Shown here: piece after piece, positions 46,692 to 57,649 of the stretch
Layout of the letters: each line of letters opens with the position of its first letter
Numbering within the stretch: the first letter of the stretch is position 1
Assembly: GCA_015680685.1 (NCBI GenBank)
Contig: MNCI01037762.1
Coordinates: forward strand, 28,488-92,487
Source of the DNA: Gnetum montanum
Taxonomy: Eukaryota; Streptophyta; Gnetopsida; Gnetales; Gnetaceae
DNA length: 64,000 bases
Direction of reading: 5' to 3'
The notes under the pieces: generated by a model
What the model saw: only the letters and a program-made list of their open reading frames with translations
What the model was told of the DNA's origin: nothing
Database searches by the model: none
Translations under genes and position numbers: made by a program

Positions 46692-47574
46692 TGATGAGTG
46701 GTGAGGTACCCCTACGCCCAACCATACGAATCATGAAGCATTCACGCATGACTTGGTCAAATTCCGCGGCCTTTGTCATTTCTAGTGCACTAGCCCTTTA
46801 GGAAGTGAATCTAGCCTTAAGGTCAATTATTGTCTTCTGAATTACATTTGTGATGTTTGTTGGTATGGTTAAGTGTAATTGAGGTATTTGATTTTTATCA
46901 TTTTTTTATGTTTTATAGTTGGGTGCTTGAAATGTAGATGAAAAGGAATTTGATTAACTAATCTAAATTAACTAATTAACTAATCATTTAACTAATCCTA
47001 ACATAGGTATTTGTTCCCACTTTCCGTACATGTCCTGAACCCATGTATCCATTGTTGGGTGACCAAGTGCTACGCTACTAAGCATACCAAGTGATAATGC
47101 TACTAGGATTACCAAGTGAATACGTGTTACACTCGAAGCGGTCGTACTTATGTATTTAATTTATCTAGCTTAATTACTTCATTAACTCAATTACTAGAAG
47201 ATATCTACAAAATAATTGAAAACATTTAACAAATAATTAACAACATTGAATGCATAAATGAAATAGCCAATCTATCCAAAGTGCTACAAGGTTTATCAGA
47301 AAGCTCATCTTTATTGCCGCACACACTATTGTGCTTAGGTACAACAATGCTTAAATAAAGATCTATACACTCAATAACTCCTACTACGAGCACTCAAAGG
47401 GAAAATTCTAACTTATAAATGGAAAAAATGCAAGAGCTTCACTACAACTATAATCTACTTATTGTCATACATGCGGATGCAAGCGTGTATTTATAATCGA
47501 TGCATGGTAAGATGTGTTGACTAAGCCTTTTTGACAAGGCTACGTCGATGCAGCCAACTTAACATGACTCATCA
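46692..47574 (-). repeat. 3' LTR (copy E), 883 bp
   Basis: TGATGAG...CTCATCA ends. The TATA box is the complement of 47,488-47,495. Preceded in transcription direction by TTCATGGGCATA (47,575-47,586 complement), similar to the polypurine tract at 40,832. Confidence 0.93.
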
Positions 47575-47812
47575 TATGCCCATGAATAAATGAAAATGCA
47601 TCCTCAAGTTTTTTTACAAAATTGGAAAGGTATCAGATTATTGACTAACTTTTCTTCACACAAAAAATTGACTAACTTGATAAAAAATGAACTGTACAAC
47701 TCAACACATTACAAAAAATGAAGGTGTTTAGGACACAAAATTGAATACCATGATTGAAGTCTTCAAAATTGAGCAACACATTCTTTAATGGTGTAAAGAT
47801 TATTGGAGAAGA

Positions 47813-50649
47813 TCAAAAGGTCCTAGGCGATGGTGGTTCCTGAGGCTCTAAGGAACCTTCTTCAGCTTTACACACTGGCGGTGATTGAGGTGGTTGCGAT
47901 TGTCCTACTGCTGCTACAACTTCAAGTGGGAAGTAGAAAGCATCCATTAATGCTTTCATTTTTTCCTCCTTACTTTGGGGATCATGCATTGTCCACGCAG
48001 CTTCCCCAATGTGGGTTGGAATGGGCACATTCCAAGGACATGGGATTGTTGGAAACAACTCCTTCACATTGATGAACTAGGTAGCATACTATTTGCATTC
48101 AATGTCGAATGCCTTGACTATGTCTTTTAGCTCATGGTATTCATTCATCCATCTGGCTAGGTTCTCAGTGATAGATCATTGATCTTTGAATCATATTTTG
48201 AGAACTTTGAGTTCAACATTTGCAATCTCAGGTTTCTATTTAGTGTCTTTGTGGTGCTTGAACTCATCCTTGTATAGCAGATATGAACTTGTCACTTTTT
48301 GTTCTAATCTTGACTATGGTTGTCTGGTAGTATGCATTGCCAAGTTTGCATAATGAAGATTGGCCAACTGCATGTACTCTTTCATCTCCTTAATTTGCTA
48401 CTCCTTTAAGTGGATCTCTGCTTTGTTGTAGGCATTGATCCCATCAATGATGGGTTGCCACATCTCCCTTATTGGAGTTGCTGGAGGGCTTCATTCAGTT
48501 ATGCTTTTGCCATTTGGATTTGTTTTTCATTCACTTCCTTTTGCAAACCAACATGGTCCCTGTAGTAATTTTTTACTTTCTCAAATTTGAGTGCTTTGTT
48601 CTTCTAGGTAGCGATTTCAATGGTAGACTTTTAGTGCAAGGTGCGTACCTCCTCCATTGATGGATTGTGATTTTCCATGGCTAATTTCCATGGTTTATTG
48701 TTTACCTTGGCAAGCTACTCTTGTTGTTGATGAATAAATTCTTGCATTTGATCTTTTTGAGCATCAATATTTTGCAGGTGATGATTTTGTGTAGTCAATT
48801 CGTTATTCTCTTGGCGCATCTAATTCAAGTCCTTTTTGATTGAGTACGTTTTGACTTTAGCTATGGACTATTTAAAGATGGCCATCACTGCCTCCTTATT
48901 AACCTTTTGAAATCATTTTTGAAGTTATTTGATAGCTTCATTTCTTGTCACTGCTGGGCTAAGGATTGCTTATTCTGCAAGTTGGGCATGAAGTTCAGCA
49001 ACCTCCATAGCATAGAATTGATTTTTCTTTTGGGCAGTTTCTAGTTGTCCCTTCAAAATAATACATTTTCCCCTTACATTCAACAAGTCTGACGGGGTTT
49101 TAGTGATGCTCTCTAGAAGATCAAAAATATTTGGAGTTGGTTGCCTAGTTCCTACCGATCATTGTAGCAACTGTTCGTGTTGGGCTATGTTCAATTTTTC
49201 ACTAATTGTGCCTATGGATGTCTGCACAGCTTAAAGTGTAGATATGTCTAGTATATATGTTTCAGGTGCATTCAATGCTTTTGCTACATGGTCAGTAGCC
49301 ACTTCTGCTACTATCTCCTACCCTTGGTGTCACATCACCAAGATAGTTGCCTCTTCTCCTTCCTCCAACCTCATTGAGAAACTGGTAGCATTTCTAGAGA
49401 TTTCTAGGAATGGATGATGTGTTGCTAGTGACACTGTCACCTCTTGAGCTTTTGGATCCAACCTTGAAGGTAGTTTCATTCTTTGGATAGAGAAAATTGG
49501 ACCACCCCTCTTCATCTAGCTAATTGTTTGAGCCACCTCATTAAGATGACTCATCGCTGGCTAGTACATAGATGGATTTGCCCCACTCGTTCTTGCTTGT
49601 TATTCTTGTTCACTCAAGAGTTGTTCTTTGATTTGACGTAGATGCTTAAGAACTACACAAGCCTCTGGTGTTGTTTCTTAAGTGGGTGGTGGCAGTAGCA
49701 GCTTCTCTTCTTGGGTTGTCGTTGGTATTTTATCCTTCATGATTTCTGCCCGTGAGGCCAAGGGAACATGCCTAAGAGTGTCGTTAGAGTAGGAAACAAT
49801 GCCTGCCATTTTGCAAAGTTTTCTGATGAGGCACAGAAAGGGTAGGGTCTTTCTTTCACATTCATTTTGTTTGAAATATTTTTCAATCTTCAAGTATAGT
49901 AATTGTGGAAGGTTAGAGTGATGCATGCTTAGGTGGAGGAAGTAGTAACCTTGCTTGGCCTCACCATTGGATTGAGGTGACAGACCACAATATTAAAATA
50001 AATCTACTTCACCAGTGTGAGCGCATCATACTCCTTATGGTCGACCTTGTAGCATCACTGGGTCTACTCCCTCTTGGCCTTAGGATCACCTATTGTAGAC
50101 AATTCAGCTAGCTATGTTCTTATGTTAGGCAACCCAAGTGCCTGTGCAATAGCTTCTACTAAATAGGACACTTGAATGTCCTTGATCTTGACAATGAACC
50201 CTGACCTTCAGCTACTCTAGAAGAGATAGGTCTCTCCCATGTACCATTCCCCACTAGACATGATGACTGGCCACATGGGAGAGGTCTACAATTGTGTCTT
50301 GGCATCCTCTAGAGATTTTTCCAAAAATGGCCTAAAGTTGATCTCTTGAAGAATTGATCTTTGAATGTCTTGTGACCGAATGATGTCTAGGTAGGCTTGA
50401 GTCAAAGTGACCTCAAGCCTTGGCGCAGGTCCAAGCACTTCTCCTCTTTGTGATTGTTTAGTTGGCACTTCTTCCTCTGGAATTTGTCAAATAGATTCCA
50501 CTTTGGGCTCATATTGAAGAGGTTCTATTGCATGGGTCACCTTTGATAGTTCTTGGCCTTGCTCTTGTTGGCTCTTTCTAGCTCTGGGTCATTTCTCTTA
50601 TGGTTGTGAGGATTCTCCTTCCTATGGACGTGTTTTGTTTGGGTGCCAT
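47813..50649 (-). pseudogene. P3/ORF3: long degenerate ORF between integrase and 3' LTR, coiled-coil
   Basis: Starts at 50,649 (MAPKQNTSIGRR) right after TTCTGATTACAG, a splice-acceptor-like sequence. Readable parts: 50,286-50,468 (LEVTLTQAYLDIIRSQDIQR), 49,678-49,926 (RKTLPFLCLIRKLCKMAGIV, similar to the LPF..LI..LC...G(V) motif of plant transposon proteins), 49,330-49,515, then a long K/E/Q-rich coiled-coil region (for example KGQLETAQKKNQFYAMEVAE near 48,980-49,060) to 48,100, and a Pro-rich end at 47,813. About 940 residues. No membrane segment or signal peptide was seen, so I do not call it Env. Many TAG stops. Confidence 0.6.
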
Positions 50650-51960
50650 CTGTAATCAGAATAAGACCATGGATTAGCAATCATTGTGTAACCTTAAAAT
50701 AATTAGGATACCTTAACTCTTGAAGATAGTTACATTGGGCTAAGTTGTGATTATGGATGATTTAATTAATCTAATTATCATTTATTTATATATTATTATT
50801 AATAAATCATCTTGAAGGTTGTTGGAATGGTTTACATGGGAAAAAGTTGATGTTTATATATGGTTAAGGTTATTAACCCTTTGGTGGAGTTAGAAAAATT
50901 TCCAAAAAATTTCATCAAATTTTCATTAGAAACCTTAAGGTTTGTGGCCCCACAATAAAGATCTTACCTCTAATAGGTGCAAGATTGAAAAATTAAGTGA
51001 TTTGGACAAATAGTTGCAAAGTTATGAGCTCTGGAAGGTTTTAGGCTTTGAAAAATTGCAAAAATTCTCCATGTGTTATGAGCAATTTGCAAAAAATTTC
51101 AAAGTGTCTAGTGGTATATATAGGATCTAAGCACTACATCAACAAGGCCTCATTAACACAGTCAATGATCATTTTTGACTTGGTCAAGCATTTAAAATAT
51201 AAGGAATTTTTGGATGAAATTAGGATCAAATGGAAGCTTAGAAGATCAAGAATAGTATGAAAACATGCGAAGAGGGTCTTGAAGCTCATAAATTTGAAAA
51301 AATAAAGAAAAATAAAGAAAATTTGATTTAGTGGATGAATAAAATGAAAGGTTAAGGAGTATTGAGTGGTTTACGCAATGGAAAATGTGAAAGATAAGAT
51401 TATAGTGATGTCAAAGGCAAGGAACCTTAACTAACCAAGACAAGAGCTATGCAAGTGGGTCCTCCCCATAGTAGGCTCATGCCCTTTTTTCCCTTGCATA
51501 ACTTCAATTCAGGAGTCTATGGGCCTTGCAGTTAATTAATGGTCATGAAAAGTTAAAGACCAACCCAAAAGAATCTACTCAAGAATGCCAAAACATCAGA
51601 CCAAGACATAGAACATAACATGACAATGAAGTGAGTTATGGTAGCTTGTATGGATGATAGAGAAGGTGAAATGGAGTTCCAAATTGATGTCATAAGAAGT
51701 CCCTTGTGGAATTTGTGGTTAAAATGACCTAAGAAGTTCCATCCTTAGTCCAGACCAAAACCATCCACTTTCAGTGACTTCGCATCACTAGTCTAAGATT
51801 GATCCACCCACTTGAGACACAAGAATGCTTCCATGAAACAACCATTGTTCCACAAGGATAATAAAAGAGAAGTAGGAAATGAGAGAGAGAGGGTCTTACT
51901 TAGAGGGGACCTTCAAGCATAGCTGCATGCTGCTTGAGTCCCATAACTAGTGCTTGTAGC
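50650..51960 (-). other. Noncoding region before ORF3 in the Athila-like element
   Basis: No ORF. CATGAGCCTACTATGGGGAG (complement near 51,461-51,480) is conserved with 40,074 in the sister element, so this is family sequence rather than a later insertion. A purine tract (GAGAGAGAGAGGG) lies near 51,880. Confidence 0.6.
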
Positions 51961-51969
51961 CCATTTATT

Positions 51970-53285
51970 TGTCTAAAGGATGTGCTTTGAATTTCCATTG
52001 TTTTATTTTTTTTCTTTAAAATTGAAAGCATACCATGCAAGGACTTATTCGTGTCAAAGGGATGTGCTTTAAATTTCCATTTTTTTGGATGGAAACCATA
52101 CCATGCAACGATGTTATTTGACTTCCTATTAGTGGTTGGTGTAGAATGGCAAGAAGTCCATGAAAAACACTCAAGTACTCAAGAAAGTAGAAGAGTACAA
52201 AGTGTAATGAGTCCCCTTGAAGTCATACCATTTACAAACCTTTGAATCCTTCCTAATTCTAGAACTACGAAGGTCACCAATTGATTAAAAATTTCTTAAT
52301 GGAAGGGATCTCAAATTCCTAGAACAAGGAAAATCATAGAGTTCTTTGGATGGGCGGATGATATGGACTTATTTCTTGTTCCATAAAAAATAAAACATGT
52401 CAAAGTTATCAGACATCAAAATTCAATTATAGAAGCTAGACATCAAAAATCACACATTAAGAACAAACCATCATTAGTAAACAGCAACAACAACACTATG
52501 TCCTGTGACAATAAAGTAGATTTTATTAGCAAAAATGAGGAAATATCACACTTAAATAAAACCAAACAAAGCAAAATATATATAAAAAATGTAAAATAGT
52601 CAAGAAAGTTTGAAAGTACTAAATATGGTGTAAAATTAGAAAAATTGAAAAATCAAGAACTTATTTGTGTCAAAGGGATGTGCTTTGAATTCCCATCATT
52701 TTTTTTGGATGGGAACCACACCATGCTATGATGTTATTTGACTTCCTATTAGTGGTTGGTGTAGAACGACAAGAAGTCCATGAAAAACACTTAAGCACTC
52801 AAGCAAGTAGAAGAGTACACAGAGTAATGAGTCCCCTTGAAGTCATACCCTTTACAAACCTTTGAATCCTTTCTAAATCTGGAACTACCAAGGTCACCAA
52901 TTGATTAAAAGTTTCTTAATGGAAGGAACCTCAAATTCCCATAACAAGGAAAACCATAGAGTTCTTTGGATGGGCGGATGACATGGACTTACTGCTTGTT
53001 CCATAAAAAATAAAACATGTCAAAGTTATCAGACATTAGAATTCAAAAATAGAAACCAAACATCAATAATCACACATTAAGCATAAACCATCATTAGTAA
53101 CCAGCAACAACAACATTGTGTCCTATGAAAATAGAGTAGTTTTTATTAGCAAAAATGAGGAAATATTACACTTAAATAAAACCAAACAAAGAAAAATATA
53201 AAAGAAAATGTAAAATAGTCAAGAAAGTTCAAAAGTACTAAAGATGGTGTAAATTTAGAAAAATTGAAAAATCAAGAATTTGTCA
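51970..53285 (-). repeat. 617-bp tandem duplication plus a partial third unit
   Basis: GTGTCAAAGGGATGTGCTTT starts at 52,051 and 52,667; the units continue in parallel to AATCAAGAA near 52,652 and 53,271. A shorter diverged unit starts near 51,975. The sister element at 34.7-41.6 kb has one unit (39,410-39,590). Units contain no ORF. Confidence 0.9.
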
Positions 53286-53367
53286 AATAAATAATTTGTA
53301 AAAATCAAAAACATGAAAAATAAAAAGTAGAAAAATCGAGAGCCAATTTGATGGTTAGCATGGATGG

Positions 53368-54530
53368 TCATCTCCCCCACAATTGAGTTGGAAGGAGGAG
53401 ATCTGAAAAAATAGAACATGGTTGTCCAACCATTGAGGCAGTAGTTACACTAGCATGTCTTGGTTCTAGGAAAGGCTTTACTTGTTGTATGTTAACCAAC
53501 TGCTTTTTATTTGGGCTATCAGGTTTGGAGATCAACATGGCCCTAGAGGGAAAGGTTTGATCAATTATATAAGGTCCCTCCCACAATGTTTGGAATTTTA
53601 TCTTTTAGGGTATATGTGTGGGGTTCCAGTAGAGAACCTTATCTCCTGGTTGCAGTTTTACTTTCCTAATTCTAAGGCCATGAAATTGCTTGTTGAATGC
53701 CTTATTCACCTCATTCAAGGATAGGGCCACTAATCGATTTTCATCTAAAATGTTCAAGTTGATTAATCTTTCTTTCTGTGCTAGACTTAGATCAAGATTT
53801 AGTTCACAAGCTATTGAGAGTGTGGAGCTTGGATTGGGTTGGGAGCATTGGAAGTTTCCCATACACTAACTCATAGGAAGAATAGCCAATAGGAAGTTTT
53901 CAAGTTGAATGATAAGCCTAGAGAGCATCGTTAAGATTTTTACTCCAATCCTTCCTATATTTGCTAACGGGTTGCATTAGTATTTTTGTAATCTTTGAGT
54001 TAGTTACCTTTGCTTGACCATTGGCTTGCGGGTGATAAGGTGTTGTTAATTTATGTTCTACCTTCAAGTGTTGCATTAATTTTCTAAATGTGGCACCTGT
54101 GAAATGAGTTCAATTATTAGAAATTAGTGAACATAGCACCCAAAACCTATTCACAATATTTTGTTGTATGAATTTGGTAGTAGTGGATGATGTACAATCA
54201 GAACAGCTATTGCTTCTACCCATTTTGTGTAGTAGTTAACTGCTACTATAATATATGCTTTTCCATTGGACATGGATGTGATGGGACCCATGAAGTCAAT
54301 GCCCCATATGTCAAAAGGTTCTAGTGGTTGAATCCATTATTGAAGATCTTCCATGTGGGTGGTCATCCCCCTACCACATTGACAAAGTTCACAAGACTTG
54401 ACAAACTAGTGGGCAGCCCTAAAGATTGTAGGCCAATAGTATCCTACAATCAAGATTTTTATGGTCGTGCATCTCCTTACATAGTGGCCTCCACAAGGTC
54501 ATTTGTGAGAATCTTGGAGAACATGTAGTT
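53368..54530 (-). pseudogene. Integrase of Athila-like element
   Basis: Zinc finger end FVKSCELCQCGRG near 54,395; core [20 protein letters not shown] and [10 protein letters not shown] near 54,210-54,300; then KLTTPYHPQANGQAKVTN near 54,000, where the catalytic E of GQ.E..N is K and the second D (SDNG.HF) is N followed by TGA; YHST.KLPIGYSSYELVYGK near 53,855-53,910; C-terminal part at 53,605-53,862 and 53,368-53,586 (GLRIRKVKLQPGDKVLYW; MWEGPYIIDQTF). All three changes are G-to-A on the coding strand. Inactive. Confidence 0.9.
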
Positions 54531-54762
54531 GATCTTCATCAGGGACACACCAATGGATCAAGCCATTAGCACACACCTTGTAAAGGTGTCTGTTGATTTC
54601 CATAAAGTATTTGGCCCAATGGAGAAATTGTTGCTTCTTTCTAAAATCCAAGTCTTGTGGCATCTCTTGAGTGAGAAGATATGTGAGGATGCCATTATAC
54701 CATATTGCTTTTTAAGGCATTTTTTCATTTATTGCTCTTATAAAGAAGAGTTTGTGTAGAAA

Positions 54763-55220
54763 CTAATTAGAGAGTAGGCTCTCCTCCTCTTTATTATTCC
54801 ATCTTAAGTAAGAGAGGTGGTTAGCAACCACATTCTTGAGTCCTTTTTGATCTACCATAGTGAGATTGAATTCTTGCAAGATCACAAGCCACCATATAAC
54901 ATGAGGGCTCACCATTGGCTTATTGATGAGGAAGTGAATTGCACTATGGTCCATATGCATAAATATTTTGTAGCCAAGCACATAGTGCCTAAACTTTTCT
55001 AGTGCGTACACCATTTCCATTAACTCTTTCTTTGTGGTGGTGTAATTTAACTGTGCTTCATCTCACACAGTGGATATAGTATGGACATTTCTTATCATCC
55101 ATCTATATGAGCACTACTGCTAGAGCATAGTTATATGCATCTATCATAATATAAAAAGGTTTGAACCAGTTTTGTGCTTGTAGGATTGGTGTTTCTATGA
55201 GTTTCTCTTTTAATTGTTGG
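54763..55220 (-). pseudogene. RNase H of Athila-like element
   Basis: The open piece 54,763-55,020 reads MEMVYALEKFRHYVLGYKIF, DHSAIHFLINKP and, near its end, VDQKGLKNVVANHLSYL, the usual second half of Ty3/gypsy RNase H (catalytic D of TDHxAL kept as DHSA; ADHLSRL has become ANHLSYL). The first half up to 55,220 is broken. Confidence 0.85.
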
Positions 55221-55389
55221 AATACATGTTCACATTCCTTGGTCTAGATGAAGGGTGCATCTTTCATTGTAACCTCTACTAATAGCTTTGTGATCTTAGA
55301 GAAATTCTCTATGAATTGCTAGTTGTAGCCAGTGTGTCCAAGGAATGACCGAACATTTTTAACGATCTTTGGTTAGCGTGTTATTCCTT

Positions 55390-56022
55390 GGATGACTCTT
55401 ATCTTTTCTGGGTCTACCTCAATCCATTTCTATGAAATTCAGTGCCCTATCACAATGCCTTCTTGGACCATGAGATGGCTCTTTTGCCAGTTAAGTTGTA
55501 GGTTTGTCTCTATGCATCTCCTTAATACTTTGCTCAAATTGGTCCAAGGCTTGCTCAAAGGTAGCCCCATAGGTGGAAAAGTCATCCATGAAGACTTTAA
55601 CACCATTACCGATTTGCTATTAAAAGATACAAAGGATCAAGCGTTGAAATGTTGTAGGGGCATTGCATAGGCCAAATGGTATTTTACAATGCGAAAGTCC
55701 CCCAGGGATTCATGAATGTTGTCTTGGACTGATCTTCAAGTGCAATCTAGATTTGGTTATAGCCACTATAACTATCCAAGAAACTATAATAACAATACCT
55801 GGATATGGTGTCTAACACTTGATCCACAAATGGCAAAGAAAAGTGATCCTTAAATGTTTCCATATTTAACAACCTGAAGTTGATGCAAACCCACCATTTA
55901 CCACCCTTCTTCAGTACAATTACGAATGGTCTAAACCACTCACTACCCACAATTGGATAGATGAACCCCACCTTGAGGAGTTCTATTTCCTCTTTGATGA
56001 TTTGCTTTAATTTGGGGTTCAA
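55390..56022 (-). pseudogene. Reverse transcriptase of Athila-like element
   Basis: The open piece 55,747-56,022 carries LNPKLKQIIKEEIELLKVGF, KKGGKWWVCINFRLLN (first catalytic D of VDFR is N) and YSFLDSYSGYNQI. The YxDD box is FMDD (complement of 55,581-55,592) in VFMDDFSTYGA. Upstream, KPRR*P*RWLNP has two TAG codons where the family has CAG and TGG for CGG. It would copy the genomic RNA to cDNA. Confidence 0.92.
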
Positions 56023-56169
56023 CCACCTCTATGGCTACCTTCTAGGCTTCATGGCCAGGTTGATGTAGATGCGATGTTGGCATATCCTTGGATCGATTCC
56101 TGTTAGCTCTGGATATGACCAAGCAGAGGTTGTTGACCATTTATTCATCACCTTCAACAACTTTTCTTT

Positions 56170-56460
56170 TTATTCAGGAGTAATTTTGGCATTAATTATG
56201 ATCAGTTTACCATTCTTTAAAAATGTGTACTCCATACCAACCAATAAAGTTTTTAGCTCTAAGGGCTCTTGATTGAAGTTATTAGAGATTTCCAACTCTA
56301 CCCAGTAGTTATCATCATCTTTATTAGAGAGTTGGGAATGAACTAGTTCAATTTTGTTCATGCCTTCAACATATGCACGTATTAAACTCTTAGTTGGCTC
56401 CATGTATATTATGCTGCTATCAAAATTAGCTATTAGCCACTAGGTTCCCTTCTATTTTGT
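56170..56460 (-). pseudogene. Pre-RT linker of Athila-like pol
   Basis: The frame 56,170-56,403 reads MEPTKSLIRAYVEGMNKIEL and LELKTLLVGMEYTFLKNGKL IIINAK, the segment that joins protease to RT in this family; it aligns with 61,740-62,000. It is fused directly to gag sequence near 56,465. Confidence 0.8.
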
Positions 56461-56464
56461 GGTT

Positions 56465-57494
56465 GCTTTCGGCTTCTTTGATGAGTGTCCTTGGAAAAAG
56501 CTTGAGTTTCTACCACTCATTCTTTATGTTCTATAAGGCATAGGCATCTTAAAAAGCTTACAGATGTGTTTGCAGATCAGAGTTGTATCCCTCTTCAAAC
56601 CTTGACATATTATTCATGTTTAGGCACTTGATCTGACTATCCTTCAGATGCTTGGTTGGTATTTTCATTACCTTTGCAATATTGAGCATACTTAGTCGCC
56701 AATAGCAATTCATCATCATCGTTGCATTGATGATGGTTTTGGCCACCCCTTTAGTTTTGGTGGCCTTCATGGTCATTGTTATCTCGGTGATCACCTTCAT
56801 CATGGTTGTTTTAATGGTGGATTCCATGAGAATTTTCAAATGAAGAGGAATGTTTAGAATCAGATGAAGAGGAAGATGTACTACCGCCATCATGGTGTTC
56901 GCCACCGCAATGTCCACCATCACTCTTACATTTATTATGATCATCATCCTTAGATCCCTTGCTATTATGGTGCTTGCCAGAGTCCCTACCTTGGCTATCA
57001 CTCTTTCCTGAATCTAGTTTATGAATAATTGATCATAGGGTTAGGTTCACACCCTCGCCATCTATAATAGGGGGTGGAGAATCTTCATGTTGAGAACCTT
57101 CTAAGGGAGGATCCTCATTGTCATTTTGGTGTAGTAGGAACAAGGGATTGGTGTAATGTTTCCCCTTTGTAGCTTCATGGAGTTTCTCTTAACATTACTC
57201 CCATTTACATTATGTTTTAGTGGGATAGTAGTTTTGAGTGTCATATCCATCCACAACATATTCTTCATGAAGATCTGAGATGCCCAACTTCTTAAGAGTT
57301 TTAAATAGCATCCTAGGCACAGATTGATAGGGGGGCAAGCCAACGTTGCCCTCCATATCATGCCATCTCATCTATTCATCTTGATGTAGGATGAAAGTGA
57401 AGTTCAGCACAAACTCATCTAGATGAGTGTATACCACCTTGCATTCTTGTGGAACCAGTGGTTTGGTATCTTTGGGCTTGCGAGAAGAAGGCAT
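56465..57494 (-). pseudogene. gag of Athila-like element, C-terminally deleted
   Basis: The start at 57,494 gives MPSSRKPKDTKPLVPQECKV, then FVLNFTFILHQDE, a TAG where relatives have CAG, and MRWHDMEGNVGLPPYQSVPR. A long His/Asp/Asn/Gly-rich linker spans about 56,680-57,000 (KHHNSKGSKDDDHNK; NNHDEGDHRDNNDHEGHQN). The capsid core ends at LIKEAES (56,466-56,486), where homologues continue with WY; here the sequence switches to the pre-RT linker. The capsid C-terminus, zinc-binding region and protease are missing. Confidence 0.85.
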
Positions 57495-57629
57495 TTTGCA
57501 AAACAAGATAAAATTATGAGTGTGCTTTTATAATTTTATGTATAGTGAAAATGATATTGCCCTTGAGTTTCGTACAATGATATTAATGATATTCACTTAA
57601 ACCTAAATAGCGCATGTTCCACAAACAAA

Positions 57630-57648
57630 GTCCCTAACAATGGCTCCA
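57630..57648 (-). other. Decayed primer-binding site
   Basis: The minus strand reads TGGAGCCATTGTTAGGGAC one base from the LTR; it differs from the intact site at 1473-1491 mostly by transitions. Confidence 0.85.
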
Positions 57649-57649
57649 A

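Noticed and set aside
47830-48072. 80-residue plus-strand frame
   Set aside because: Antisense to the Pro-rich end of ORF3, which is supported by the element's structure.
47813-50649. Calling ORF3 an envelope gene
   Set aside because: The position is right for an env-like gene, but no signal peptide, membrane anchor or fusion-type segment is visible.
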